DNA from: Bryobacterales bacterium KBS 96 | GTDB lineage: Bacteria > Acidobacteriota > Terriglobia > Bryobacterales > Bryobacteraceae | Direction: 5' to 3' | NCBI GenBank assembly: GCA_000381625.1 | Contig: KB906767.1 | Coordinates: forward strand, 5,633,357 to 5,697,356 | DNA length: 64,000 bases | Shown here: piece by piece, positions 1 through 8,772 of the stretch | How positions within the stretch are numbered: position 1 is the first letter of the stretch | Layout of the letters: every line of letters starts with the position of its first letter | Position numbers and translations under genes: made by a program | Notes under the pieces: model-generated | What the model was told of the DNA's origin: nothing | What the model saw: the letters and a program-made list of their open reading frames with translations, nothing else | Databases searched by the model: none

Positions 1-1
1 G

Positions 2-715
2 CGTCACGGAGTCCGTATCATCTTTGTCGACGACGGCAGCAGCGACGACACGGTTGAAGTGTTGCAGCGAGTGTGCCGGGGATATGAAGACTCGACACAT
101 ATTCTGAAGGGCGGCAAGAACCGGGGCAAGGCCGAAGCCGTTCGGATGGGCATGCTTTATGCGCTGAACCAAGGCGACCCGCAGATCGTGGGATTCTGGG
201 ACGCCGACCTCGCGACGCCACTCGAGGCAGTGGAGAAACTGCTGCGCATTCTCGATGCTCGACCGGATATCGACATGGTGTTCGGCTCGCGCGTCAAATT
301 GCTCGGAAGAACGGTAAATCGAAAGCCAATCCGCCATTATCTGGGCCGCATCTTCGCTACGGTTGTTTCGGTTGCCCTCGGCATTGCGATCTACGATACG
401 CAGTGCGGAGCCAAACTGTTCCGAGTGCATCCGGATCTGCGCGAAGTGCTGGCCGAACCCTTTCTATCCAAGTGGGTTTTCGATATAGAAATCCTGGCCC
501 GCTATATCGCTTTGTGCGGCAACGATCCCGCCCGCGTTGAACAAATGATTTATGAATTTCCGCTGCAGAAGTGGACGGACGTCGAAGGCTCCAAGGTGCG
601 CCCGAAGGACTTCTTTGTCGCGATCTCGGATGTCATTCGTATCCGGCGCAAATACCGGTCGGGACGTCGACTAGATCCGGCTGCATCCGCCGAGCATCGA
701 AGAGAAGCGATTTAA
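2..715 (+). CDS. Glycosyltransferase family 2, DPM1/DPG-synthase-like (5' end cut by the window)
   Basis: The frame is open from base 2, so the start lies outside the window. The first visible residues contain VDDGSSDDT, the nucleotide-sugar binding motif of GT-A family 2 enzymes. FWDADLATP further on supplies the metal-binding DxD-like motif, and FGSRV follows as in dolichyl-phosphate mannose/glucose synthases. The protein ends at about residue 237 of the visible part with a basic tail and no transmembrane segments. Such enzymes usually transfer a sugar from a nucleotide donor to a polyprenyl phosphate at the inner membrane. The next gene, 81 bases on, is an ArnT-like membrane glycosyltransferase, which uses exactly that kind of lipid-linked sugar, so the two probably act in sequence on an envelope glycan. 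The donor sugar is unknown. Confidence 0.9.
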   Translation, partial: RHGVRIIFVDDGSSDDTVEVLQRVCRGYEDSTHILKGGKNRGKAEAVRMGMLYALNQGDPQIVGFWDADLATPLEAVEKLLRILDARPDIDMVFGSRVKLLGRTVNRKPIRHYLGRIFATVVSVALGIAIYDTQCGAKLFRVHPDLREVLAEPFLSKWVFDIEILARYIALCGNDPARVEQMIYEFPLQKWTDVEGSKVRPKDFFVAISDVIRIRRKYRSGRRLDPAASAEHRREAI

Positions 716-796
716 AAAGGCTCGCGGCCTGCTGCAAAGGCGATCCCTTGACGGAAGCCTCCCTTACGCTAAACAGATATTCAAACATAGGCAGAC

Positions 797-2368
797 ATGC
801 AGAACGACCCTGTTCTTCAAGAATCTTCAACATGGCGCCGGATTCAGTCGGGCGCGGCCAATGCCCTGGTGCGCTTTGTCCAAGTTCACTGGGAGATCCT
901 GTCGCTGCTCGTGCTGGCCGCGATCGTACTTTTGCCTGGGCTGGGCTCTCATCCTCTGGTGTCATGGGATGAAGCCATCTATGCGGAGATATCGAAAGAG
1001 TTTCTGATCCTGCATTCCTGGCTGACCCCTCACTGGAATTATCAGCCCTGGATGGAGAAGCCACCGCTCTTCCTTTGGGTTACGGCTGTTTTCTTCAAAG
1101 TATTCGGCATATCCGAGTTTTGGGCCAGGGCTGCGTCGGCATTTTCCGGAATCGGCGTTGTCGCCGTCACGTATCTTTGCGCGAAGGAACTGAAGGATAG
1201 CCGGCTTGGGTGGATTGCAGCTTTTCTGCTGCTCACGATCCGTGGTTTTCTTCAGATGGGCAGAAATGGCAAAACCGACATGATGTTGACGCTCTGGATG
1301 TTTGTCGGTCTATACGGAGTTTTGCTGCTTATCAAGGGGAGGCGCGCCGGCTGGTATTTGTTCTGGTGCGGCTCCGCGCTAGCTGTCATGACGAAGAGCG
1401 CCGCGGTGGCTCCGGTGTTCCTCACGCTCGCGGTTCTGGTGATTGTGCGCCGGGATCTTTTCGGGGTCATAAGCAAGCAATTTTTTATGGGCCTTGGGCT
1501 CTTCGTGCTGATCGTGGCGCCATGGCACATCTACATGGTCAGCCACTTCGGAGATGCATTCCTCGATCAATATCTGGGCCGCCATGTCCTCGAGCGATCC
1601 ATGAGCCCTCTGGAAAATAACCACGAAGGCGTCTCCTACTATCCGATTCTTTTGTTGAAGTGGGTTTTCCCGTGGATTCTGGTAGTACCCATCGGATACT
1701 GGATCGCCTTCAGGCAAAAGACGCTGAATGTTTTTCATTATTTCGCTTTGATCATTCTCCTGTTCTATACGCTTGTGCAGACGAAGGTGGCGCATTATGT
1801 GGAGCCTATCTATCCGGCATTGGCGATCGTCGCCGCGATGCCAATCTATGACTGGATACGCTCGTGGCGCACGGAGCGAGTATTGCAAGCTGGTTTCGCG
1901 ATGGCTCTCATCGCCGGGCTGGTGTGTCTGCCGATCCTTGAAAATCACATCGCCGCGGAGTACGGCAGCCCGGTAGTGGACCTCATTCGAGCGCATCCGG
2001 TCCGCGGCTACAATGGGCCGCTTCTGTTGTGCTCGGATCGAGTGATGATTACACTGGCTGCGCCTCTGTTCTATGCTCCGTCGAAAACGGAACAGGTCTA
2101 TCTCGACTCCAAACCAATGAAAACAGATAGCGTGCGCATTGACCCGAAGACAATCGATAAGAAGTATTGGCATCCTGTTCCACTCACCTCGGAACTCAAT
2201 TCCACCCCGGACCTGATTGTGATCAGCAAAGAGTTGCTGCCGCGTTTGCCGGCCTCTTCGAGGTTCCGGCCGATCGCGGGAACAACGGAATACGAATTGG
2301 GAATGCTGGCCGTGGACGGCAGCAAATCCGCCGCAGCCAACGTAAAGCGCGTTGTCAGCGGCAGGTGA
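797..2368 (+). CDS. ArnT/PMT-like polytopic membrane glycosyltransferase
   Basis: A 523-residue protein with many hydrophobic segments. Near residues 55-60 it carries SWDEAIYAE, the acidic loop typical of GT-C enzymes of the ArnT/PMT group (GT39/GT83), followed by WMEKPPLFLW, a hallmark of this superfamily. These enzymes use a polyprenyl-phosphate sugar and act on the periplasmic side, modifying lipid A, proteins or other glycans. The C-terminal roughly 130 residues are soluble and rich in DP and PV turns. It follows the GT2 gene on the same strand and converges with the GT4 gene (stops 6 bases apart). The acceptor cannot be read from sequence. Start is ATG with only a weak Shine-Dalgarno. 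Confidence 0.88.
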   Translation: MQNDPVLQESSTWRRIQSGAANALVRFVQVHWEILSLLVLAAIVLLPGLGSHPLVSWDEAIYAEISKEFLILHSWLTPHWNYQPWMEKPPLFLWVTAVFFKVFGISEFWARAASAFSGIGVVAVTYLCAKELKDSRLGWIAAFLLLTIRGFLQMGRNGKTDMMLTLWMFVGLYGVLLLIKGRRAGWYLFWCGSALAVMTKSAAVAPVFLTLAVLVIVRRDLFGVISKQFFMGLGLFVLIVAPWHIYMVSHFGDAFLDQYLGRHVLERSMSPLENNHEGVSYYPILLLKWVFPWILVVPIGYWIAFRQKTLNVFHYFALIILLFYTLVQTKVAHYVEPIYPALAIVAAMPIYDWIRSWRTERVLQAGFAMALIAGLVCLPILENHIAAEYGSPVVDLIRAHPVRGYNGPLLLCSDRVMITLAAPLFYAPSKTEQVYLDSKPMKTDSVRIDPKTIDKKYWHPVPLTSELNSTPDLIVISKELLPRLPASSRFRPIAGTTEYELGMLAVDGSKSAAANVKRVVSGR

Positions 2369-2374
2369 TGGGCT

Positions 2375-3454
2375 TCAGCACCGCATGTTATAGAACAACT
2401 GTTCGTATGCGTCGGTAACCGCATCCCAGCTATAGCGTTCCTGAACGCGGCGTTGTGCGAGACACCCCCAGCGGCCTCGCTCTTCCGCGGATAATCCGGA
2501 AGCCCAGCGGAGCTTCTCAACCAGAGTCTCCTCGGTGAAGGACACTGCCGCGCCCTCCGCGGCCTCTTCTGTTTCCGGCGTGGCTAAATAGAGGACCATC
2601 GCGCCGCGCCCCATTGCTTCGATGAGAGCGGGATGCGTGCCACCGACTTCCGTCGCCTGAATGTAGGCGAAGCAGTGCGATTGCAGTTCGCGGTAGCCCT
2701 CGCCGTAGATTGCGCCGGGGATGATGATGCGAGGATCGCGTGTGTCCCGAATCCGCCGGATGTAATCGGCGGCGTAGGGCGCGTCGCCCACGATTACCAG
2801 CCGCAGATTCGTTTCGACCTGCTCAAATGCCTGACGAACGAGCAGCGCATTGTTCTCCGGCTCCAAGCGGCTAACGTAGAGGAAATAGCCGCCAGGCTCC
2901 AAGCCCAATCGCTCCAGCGCCGCGGCGCCTTTCACCTTTTCGGTTTCCGCTCCGTACGGGATGAACGTCGATTCCTTTCCGTAACGCTCGAAATAGTATT
3001 CGCGGATTTTAGCCGCATCTGAAACGACCTCGGAGCAGCACCATGTGGAAAGCCACTCCGAGAGCAGATACCATTTCTTCGCGAATTGATTCCACTTCTT
3101 GCGATGCCGCTCGAGGCCGTCTACGTTCAGAGCGGTGGGCATCCCAAGTACGCGCGGCATCCACGTGAATATTGCGTTAGCGGCGTTGCAATAAAGGACA
3201 ACATCGAAGCGGCGCCGCAGCAGGTCAAAGGTAGACAGGCCGGTATGGGCCAGCGTATCGAAATATTTGTGGCGAACGGTTGGAAGGTAGCGAAGATCGA
3301 CGCCACGATATCTGCTGCCATCGTGAGGCGAGCGGCAATAGACTGTAACGCGATGGCCGCGCTCAACTAGGCGGACCGACAACTCTTCCGCGAACGTTTC
3401 GAAGCCGCCATAATTGGCCGGGATGCCACGCGTCCCCACGAGGGCGATCCGCAT
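2375..3454 (-). CDS. Glycosyltransferase family 4 with DUF1972 N-terminus
   Basis: About 359 residues. The N-terminus MRIALVGTRGIPANYGGFE is the signature of the DUF1972/GT4 group, which often adds rhamnose or another hexose to cell-surface polysaccharides. The C-terminal GT-B domain has the expected EVGGTHPALIEAMGRG donor-binding segment with two glutamates. The ATG at 3454 is preferred because the protein then starts at the conserved MRIALVGTRG. A TTG at 3469 would add five residues and overlap the stop of the upstream small gene as TTGA, so the operon may use that codon. It is the last gene of the dnaE-accA-small protein-GT4 series and converges with the ArnT-like gene. Confidence 0.9.
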   Translation of the reverse strand: MRIALVGTRGIPANYGGFETFAEELSVRLVERGHRVTVYCRSPHDGSRYRGVDLRYLPTVRHKYFDTLAHTGLSTFDLLRRRFDVVLYCNAANAIFTWMPRVLGMPTALNVDGLERHRKKWNQFAKKWYLLSEWLSTWCCSEVVSDAAKIREYYFERYGKESTFIPYGAETEKVKGAAALERLGLEPGGYFLYVSRLEPENNALLVRQAFEQVETNLRLVIVGDAPYAADYIRRIRDTRDPRIIIPGAIYGEGYRELQSHCFAYIQATEVGGTHPALIEAMGRGAMVLYLATPETEEAAEGAAVSFTEETLVEKLRWASGLSAEERGRWGCLAQRRVQERYSWDAVTDAYEQLFYNMRC

Positions 3455-3465
3455 ACCAGTTTGGG

Positions 3466-3738
3466 TCAAGGTTTCTTGAGCCAGCGAACGCTATCCGGCG
3501 CCGTGTTCTGGCACTTCACCGTGTCGGTGACGCCCGAAGAGATATTCGCGCACGCGCCTTCGGTCGCCGCTCTCATGGCGGTCATTTCAGAGGAGGCGCC
3601 GGCAGTTGTGCAAGCGGTCTGGCCATTGAACGTCATGCAAACCCGCACCTTATACGTGTCGCGTCCGATTGTGGAATAAAGGATCAGCGCAGCGAAGCCT
3701 GCGACAAACAGGGCGATAATGATTCCAAATTTTTTCAG
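3466..3738 (-). CDS. Small membrane-anchored four-cysteine protein, apparent CTG start
   Basis: A 90-residue protein found by extending upstream of the first ATG/GTG/TTG codons. Codon CTG at 3738-3736 overlaps the accA stop as CTGA and is preceded by GAGG at a normal distance. Reading from there gives [19 protein letters not shown], a basic start plus one transmembrane or signal-anchor helix, then a soluble domain of about 65 residues with cysteines at 34, 43, 63 and 76 and a basic end. If translation began at the GTG at 3648 the hydrophobic segment would be lost, which is unlikely. The four cysteines may form two periplasmic disulfides. No family recognised. The stop overlaps a possible TTG start of the GT4 gene, so the gene is embedded in a translationally coupled chain. 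Confidence 0.7.
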   Translation of the reverse strand: MKKFGIIIALFVAGFAALILYSTIGRDTYKVRVCMTFNGQTACTTAGASSEMTAMRAATEGACANISSGVTDTVKCQNTAPDSVRWLKKP

Positions 3739-4631
3739 AGCGTTTCCTCACGGAAGAAGTTGCCCATGCGCCGGAACTTTTCATACCGATCGGAGATAAG
3801 ACCTTGACGATCGAGCGGCGCGAGTTCGGCGAGCGCGTTCTTAAGAGTTTCACGGAGCGCCGATGCGGCGGCATCATGATCGTTCTGCGCGCCTTCGGCC
3901 GGCTCTTTCACGATGCCGTCGATGATCTTCAGGCCCAGGAGATCCTGAGCGGTCATCTTCAATGCCTCGGCGGCGAGTGGCGCCTTGCCGGAATCCCGCC
4001 AGATGATGGCGGCGCAGCTTTCGGGAGAGATGACGCTGTAGTAGGCGTTCTCCAGCATGTAAACGCGGTTTGCGACTCCGAGCGCCAGGGCGCCCCCACT
4101 GCCGCCTTCGCCGATCACCACCGCGATCACCGGACAGCCCAGGCGTGACATTTCGCGAAGATTGTACGCCACCGCTTCCGCCTGGCCTCGTTCCTCGGCG
4201 TCAACGCCCGGGAATGCGCCCGCGGTGTCGATCAGGGAAATGACGGGCCGGCCGAACTTGTCCGCCAGGCGCATCAGGCGGATCGCTTTCCGGTAGCCCT
4301 CGGGCTTGGGCATGCCGAAATTGCGAAAGAGCTTCGCTTTTGTATCCTTGCCCTTCTGTTGGGCAACCACCATGACGGGCCGGCCTTCAAAATAGGCGAA
4401 TCCGCCAATTGTCGCCTTGTCGTCGCCGTAGAACCTGTCACCGTGCAATTCTTCGAATCCGGTGAAGACTCTTTCGATGTAATCGAGTGCTTGCGGACGT
4501 TTCGGATGCCGGGCAAGTTGAACGCGCTGCCAGCTCGGATTCGTCAGCACTTCTGGCGGAGCGCCTGTCGGCGCTGGCGCCTCGTCCGGAACGGGAGCGT
4601 CGTTTGTAGCGACGATTGGGTCATCCGGCAT
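3735..4631 (-). CDS. accA: Acetyl-CoA carboxylase carboxyltransferase subunit alpha
   Basis: A 298-residue protein. AccA with AccD transfers the carboxyl group from biotin to acetyl-CoA, giving malonyl-CoA, the first committed step of fatty acid synthesis. Visible family features are the N-terminal [22 protein letters not shown] segment region, the oxyanion-type [10 protein letters not shown] and SPESCAAI near residues 180-215, and [16 protein letters not shown]. The chosen ATG at 4631 lies 4 bases after the dnaE stop; a further-upstream in-frame start would overlap dnaE and add an unlikely basic stretch. The first 35 residues are Pro/Ala-rich, an extension over E. coli AccA. accD is not in the window. 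Confidence 0.97.
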   Translation of the reverse strand: MPDDPIVATNDAPVPDEAPAPTGAPPEVLTNPSWQRVQLARHPKRPQALDYIERVFTGFEELHGDRFYGDDKATIGGFAYFEGRPVMVVAQQKGKDTKAKLFRNFGMPKPEGYRKAIRLMRLADKFGRPVISLIDTAGAFPGVDAEERGQAEAVAYNLREMSRLGCPVIAVVIGEGGSGGALALGVANRVYMLENAYYSVISPESCAAIIWRDSGKAPLAAEALKMTAQDLLGLKIIDGIVKEPAEGAQNDHDAAASALRETLKNALAELAPLDRQGLISDRYEKFRRMGNFFREETL

Positions 4632-4635
4632 ACGA

Positions 4636-7600
4636 TTACCTGGCGAGGACCTCCACTGACTCAGGACCGCAGATCTTCTCGACGGCCACCCGGAATTCAC
4701 GGTCGGCGCGAACCTTCGAGCTTACGTCCATAATGACCGAAAAGTCGCGCGGCTTTTCCAGGCGTAAGCGTACTTCCGTATCACCCTGCTTGCGATGAAA
4801 GAGATCGTTCAACTCAGCCGCCTTTTCCACTGTTGTATCTTCTCTCAGCCAGACCCGTATCGATATAAGTGTCGGCAGATCGACGCGGGCGTCTTCAAGC
4901 GGAGTGATATCCTGCACGTTCAGCTTAGGCGGGCTATCTTCTTCACGCATGACGGTCGCCTTCAAAAGTACACAGGCGTCTTCCTTGAGATAGGGAAGCA
5001 GTTCGTCATAGCGTGTTGAAAACACCATCCCGTCAAGCGTACCGCGCCCGTCGTCGAACTTCATCTGCGCCCAGTATTTGCCCTCCCGGCTTGTCTTCCG
5101 CTGGATGCCTGTCAACAAGCCACAGAGGTAGATAACCAGCCCCTTCTGAACGTCTTCCAGTTTGTCGGTGGTGTGAGTGGCGAGATCTCCGATTTTGTCC
5201 GCGAACTGTTCAAGGGGATGGCCAGAAACATAGATTCCGAGCATTTCCTTCTCGCCCGAAAGCTTTTGCTGGGCCGTCCAGGGAGGGAGGGAAGCCAGTG
5301 GGTAGTCGTCCTCCTTCTGCTCTTCGATGAATCCGAACAGGCCGGCTTGACCCATTTCGCGGTCGCGCAGCGCACGGAGTCCGGTTTCCATTGCACGATC
5401 GATGGCATCCGTCAATTGCGCGCGGTTGCCGTTGAGAGAATCCATCGCGCCCGCCTTGACCAGGCTTTCGAGAACTCGCCGGTTTACCGAACCGAGGTTG
5501 ACGCGCTCGCAGAAATCGAAGATTGTCTTGAAAGCGCCGCCCTCGTTGCGGGCGGCGGCAATCGCCTCAATCGCTCCCTGACCCACGTTCTTCACCGCTC
5601 CCAGACCGAAGCGGATCGCGCTTCCGGCCGGTGTGAAATTGCGGTCGCTTTGATTTACATCGGGCGGAAGTACGTGAATGCCCATCTCGCGGCATTCGTT
5701 GATGTACTTCACGATTTTGTCCATGTTGCCGGATTCCGAGGTCAGCAGCGCGGACATGAATTCGACGGCATAATGAGCTTTTAGGTACGCCGTGACGTAG
5801 GCCAGATAAGCGTATGCGGCGGAATGTGATTTATTGAAACCGTAGCCCGCGAATTGCTCCATCAGATCGAAGATCTTGACGATCTTCTTTTCCGGAAAGC
5901 CTTTCTGGACGGCGCCCTTGACGAAACGGTCGCGCTGCTTCGCCATCTCCTCGGCTTTTTTCTTTCCCATGGCGCGGCGGAGGAGATCGGCTTCACCGAG
6001 TGAATAGCCAGCGAGCAGGTTCGAAATCTGCATCACCTGCTCCTGGTAGAGGATGACGCCGTAGGTTTCTTCGAGAAGCTGTTTTAGCTCGGGCACCTCA
6101 TAGGCGACCGGCTTGCGGCCATGCTTCCGGTCGATGAAGTCCGGAATCATGCCGCCCTGGATGGGGCCGGGACGGTAGAGGGCATTAAGGGCGCAAAGAT
6201 CCTCGATGCGATCCGGACGGTAGCGGCGCAGGATATCTTTCATGCCCTCGGATTCGAACTGGAAAACGCCGCTGGTGAATCCGTTGCTGAAAATCTTCTC
6301 GTAAGTCTCTTTATCGTCGAGCGGCAGTTCCTGAATAACGATCTTTTCCCCGCGGTGCTTCTCGATGAGCTTTAACGCTTCATCGATAATTGTGAGCGTG
6401 GTGAGGCCGAGGAAGTCCATCTTCAACAGGCCTAGCTTCTCGATGCCGGACATGTCGTACTGCGTCACAATTTCGGTCTTGTTCGTGACGTAGAGCGGCG
6501 CCAGTTCTCTCAACGGAACCGAAGAAATCACGACGCCGGCGGCGTGCATTCCGGCGTTCCGCGCCATGCCTTCGAGCTTCAGGCTGACGTCGAGCACTTC
6601 CTTCACTCGCGCATCGCTGGCGGCGGCTGCTTTCAGTTCGGGATCGTTGAGGGCCTCGGTTAGCGTGATATTCAGTTGTTTCGGCACGAGCTTCGAGATG
6701 CGATCAACGTCGGCGAAGCTCATATCGAGCACGCGGCCTACGTCCTTGATGGCCGCCTTGGCCGCCAGAGTGCCGAACGTGATGATCTGCGCCACCTGCT
6801 CGCGGCCGTATTTCTCAGTGACGTACTGAATCACTTCGCCGCGGCGATTCGTGCAGAAATCGATGTCGATATCGGGCATGCTGACGCGCTCCGGGTTAAG
6901 AAAGCGCTCGAACAGCAGTCCATATTCCAGGGGGTCGATGTCGGTGATTTCCATGGCGTAGCCGACAAGGCTGCCGGCTGCGGAACCACGCCCCGGTCCC
7001 ACGGGAATGCCTTTCGATTTCGCGAAGCGAATGAAATCCCAGACGATCAGAAAATAACCCGGAAACTTCATCTGCTGGATAATCTGAATCTCGCGTTCCA
7101 GCCGCTCGATGTATTCGGGAATGTCGTGCTTGAGCCTGCCCTGCTTGCGCAGCGATTCGAGATACGGGCGGCGCTTCTCGAAGCCTTGCCGCGCTATCCA
7201 GGCGAAATAAGTGTCGGAGCTGTGACCTTCCGGCACGTCGAAGCGTGGGAATGGATCCTTTACCTTTTCAAGCTTCACATGACAGCGCTGCGCGATATCC
7301 CATGTGATATCGAGCGCATGCTCCACTTCGCCGAAGAGCTTCATCATCTCTTCGCGCGTCTTTATGTAGAAATCCGGCGTCGAGAAGCGCATCCGATTCG
7401 GGTCCGACATCGTCTTACCCGTCTGAATGCAGAGCAGTATTTCGTGGGAGCGAACGTGGTCGTGCGTCAGATAGTGCGCATCGTTCGTGACCACCAGAGG
7501 GATGCCGGTGTCGGCGGCCAGCCGGTTCACTTGCGGCAATAGAATTTTGTCTTGTTCGAGCCCGTGGTCCTGTAACTCCAGGAAAAAGTTGTTCTTTCCG

Positions 7601-8097
7601 AAGAGATCGGCGTATTCGTAGGCGAGCCGCTTGGCGTCGTCGTATTTATCAGCCAGGAGCGTTTCGTTGACATCGCCGCGAAGACAGGCGGACATGGCGA
7701 TTAAGCCCTTGGAATGCCGCGCCAGCAAATCTTTATCGATCCGCGGTTTGTAGTAGAAACCTTCGAGATAGCCGGTGGAGACCAGGTTGATCAGGTTTTT
7801 ATAGCCTTCCTGAGTCTCGGCAAGCAACACCAAATGGTTATAGCGATCCGATTCCGAGCGAAGCTTGTGCCCCTGCTGGGACACATAGACTTCGCAGCCG
7901 ATCACCGGGTGGACGCCATGGCTGTTCGCCTCGGTATAGAATTCGACGGCGCCGAACAGATTGCCATGGTCGGTCATCGCCACCGATGGCATTTCCTGCT
8001 GTTCCACGATTTCCATGAGCTGCTTGATGTCGCAGGCGCCATCAAGGAGCGAATAGTCGGTGTGGCAGTGAAGGTGAACGAAGGGTCGATCGGGCAT
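4636..8097 (-). CDS. dnaE: DNA polymerase III alpha subunit, DnaE type
   Basis: A 1153-residue replicative polymerase of normal length. It begins with a PHP domain ([15 protein letters not shown], then [12 protein letters not shown]). The C-family polymerase core follows, with [14 protein letters not shown] and the catalytic PDIDIDF near residue 405, then the finger region with YQEQVMQI and [13 protein letters not shown], helix-hairpin-helix region, an OB fold and a short C-terminal domain. The start chosen is the ATG at 8097, giving [12 protein letters not shown]; a longer in-frame start exists but adds 55 residues of unconserved basic sequence. It heads the operon dnaE-accA-small protein-GT4. 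Downstream spacing to accA is 4 bases. Confidence 0.97.
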   Translation of the reverse strand: MPDRPFVHLHCHTDYSLLDGACDIKQLMEIVEQQEMPSVAMTDHGNLFGAVEFYTEANSHGVHPVIGCEVYVSQQGHKLRSESDRYNHLVLLAETQEGYKNLINLVSTGYLEGFYYKPRIDKDLLARHSKGLIAMSACLRGDVNETLLADKYDDAKRLAYEYADLFGKNNFFLELQDHGLEQDKILLPQVNRLAADTGIPLVVTNDAHYLTHDHVRSHEILLCIQTGKTMSDPNRMRFSTPDFYIKTREEMMKLFGEVEHALDITWDIAQRCHVKLEKVKDPFPRFDVPEGHSSDTYFAWIARQGFEKRRPYLESLRKQGRLKHDIPEYIERLEREIQIIQQMKFPGYFLIVWDFIRFAKSKGIPVGPGRGSAAGSLVGYAMEITDIDPLEYGLLFERFLNPERVSMPDIDIDFCTNRRGEVIQYVTEKYGREQVAQIITFGTLAAKAAIKDVGRVLDMSFADVDRISKLVPKQLNITLTEALNDPELKAAAASDARVKEVLDVSLKLEGMARNAGMHAAGVVISSVPLRELAPLYVTNKTEIVTQYDMSGIEKLGLLKMDFLGLTTLTIIDEALKLIEKHRGEKIVIQELPLDDKETYEKIFSNGFTSGVFQFESEGMKDILRRYRPDRIEDLCALNALYRPGPIQGGMIPDFIDRKHGRKPVAYEVPELKQLLEETYGVILYQEQVMQISNLLAGYSLGEADLLRRAMGKKKAEEMAKQRDRFVKGAVQKGFPEKKIVKIFDLMEQFAGYGFNKSHSAAYAYLAYVTAYLKAHYAVEFMSALLTSESGNMDKIVKYINECREMGIHVLPPDVNQSDRNFTPAGSAIRFGLGAVKNVGQGAIEAIAAARNEGGAFKTIFDFCERVNLGSVNRRVLESLVKAGAMDSLNGNRAQLTDAIDRAMETGLRALRDREMGQAGLFGFIEEQKEDDYPLASLPPWTAQQKLSGEKEMLGIYVSGHPLEQFADKIGDLATHTTDKLEDVQKGLVIYLCGLLTGIQRKTSREGKYWAQMKFDDGRGTLDGMVFSTRYDELLPYLKEDACVLLKATVMREEDSPPKLNVQDITPLEDARVDLPTLISIRVWLREDTTVEKAAELNDLFHRKQGDTEVRLRLEKPRDFSVIMDVSSKVRADREFRVAVEKICGPESVEVLAR

Positions 8098-8329
8098 GAC
8101 CAGGTAATTCCAGTGTAACGGCACCACGCGAACGCGCGGCGGCTCCGGATTATGGGTTGCCTTCACTCGGAGCCGCCTTGCATGAGCAAGCGGGTTCAGA
8201 CAGCCGGGCAACCCGCGCACTTGTATGCGCGGCTCCGTTTCGAGTTTGCCTCGCGTGAGCAAAGTTTAATCACTTCGCGCGGAACCTCAAGGCCGGGAAC
8301 ACGCTCCAACACAGCGGAGGGGTAAAGAA

Positions 8330-8614
8330 ATGAAAAAGCAACTCTCGATTTTTCTGCTGGCCGCCTTTGGAGCGATTTCGCTCGCGGCCGCTCCCGCGGG
8401 GCAAAGCGACCAGAACAACGGTTCGGCCAAGCAAGACATGAAAGATGCCGGACACGCCACAAAAGAAGCCACGAAGAAGACGGGCAAAGGCATTAAAGAC
8501 GGCACGAAGAAGGCCGCAAAGAAAACGAAGCACGGCGTCAAAAAGGGCACAAATAAGGCTGCGGGCGCTACAGAAAAAGGCGCCAACAAGGTCGAGCAGA
8601 AGACGGATCACTGA
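8330..8614 (+). CDS. Small exported Lys-rich protein with 11-residue LEA-like repeats
   Basis: A 94-residue protein behind a strong GGAGGGG ribosome site. Residues 1-21 form a signal peptide (MKKQLSIFLLAAFGAISLAA, cleaved near AAA). The mature part is almost free of hydrophobic residues and falls into 11-residue units: DAGHATKEATK, KTGKGIKDGTK, KAAKKTKHGVK, KGTNKAAGATE and KGANKVEQKTD. Such 11-mers with alternating Lys, Ala, Gly and Thr resemble group 3 LEA and related desiccation or stress proteins, usually disordered in solution and helical when dried. Exact function is unknown. A convincing terminator follows at 8645-8686, so it is probably transcribed alone. Confidence 0.8.
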   Translation: MKKQLSIFLLAAFGAISLAAAPAGQSDQNNGSAKQDMKDAGHATKEATKKTGKGIKDGTKKAAKKTKHGVKKGTNKAAGATEKGANKVEQKTDH

Positions 8615-8644
8615 GAACGCACGATCCTGCTGTATTTCTGCTCC

Positions 8645-8686
8645 GGGCGGCTGAAACTATTCCGGGTTTCGCCGCCCGTTTCTTTT
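8645..8686 (+). terminator. Rho-independent terminator
   Basis: GGGCGGC-T-GAAAC pairs with GTTTC-GCCGCCC, giving twelve base pairs with a one-base bulge and an 8-base loop, followed directly by GTTTCTTTT. It lies 30 bases after the stop of the Lys-rich protein gene and 87 bases before sthA, separating the two units. Confidence 0.85.
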
Positions 8687-8772
8687 GAGCGCGCTTTCAA
8701 GTAATTCGGGAATGGAAGGCGGGCTATACTCGGAATATTTGCATCTGCCGATAGATCTTCCGGGACGACTTC

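Noticed and set aside
1379-2173. 264-residue reverse frame inside the ArnT-like gene
   Set aside because: Mirror frame of a membrane protein, Arg/His-rich, no domain or ribosome site.
6676-7542. 288-residue forward reading frame inside dnaE
   Set aside because: Antisense to the strongly conserved polymerase gene, with His/Arg/Ala-rich composition and no domain.
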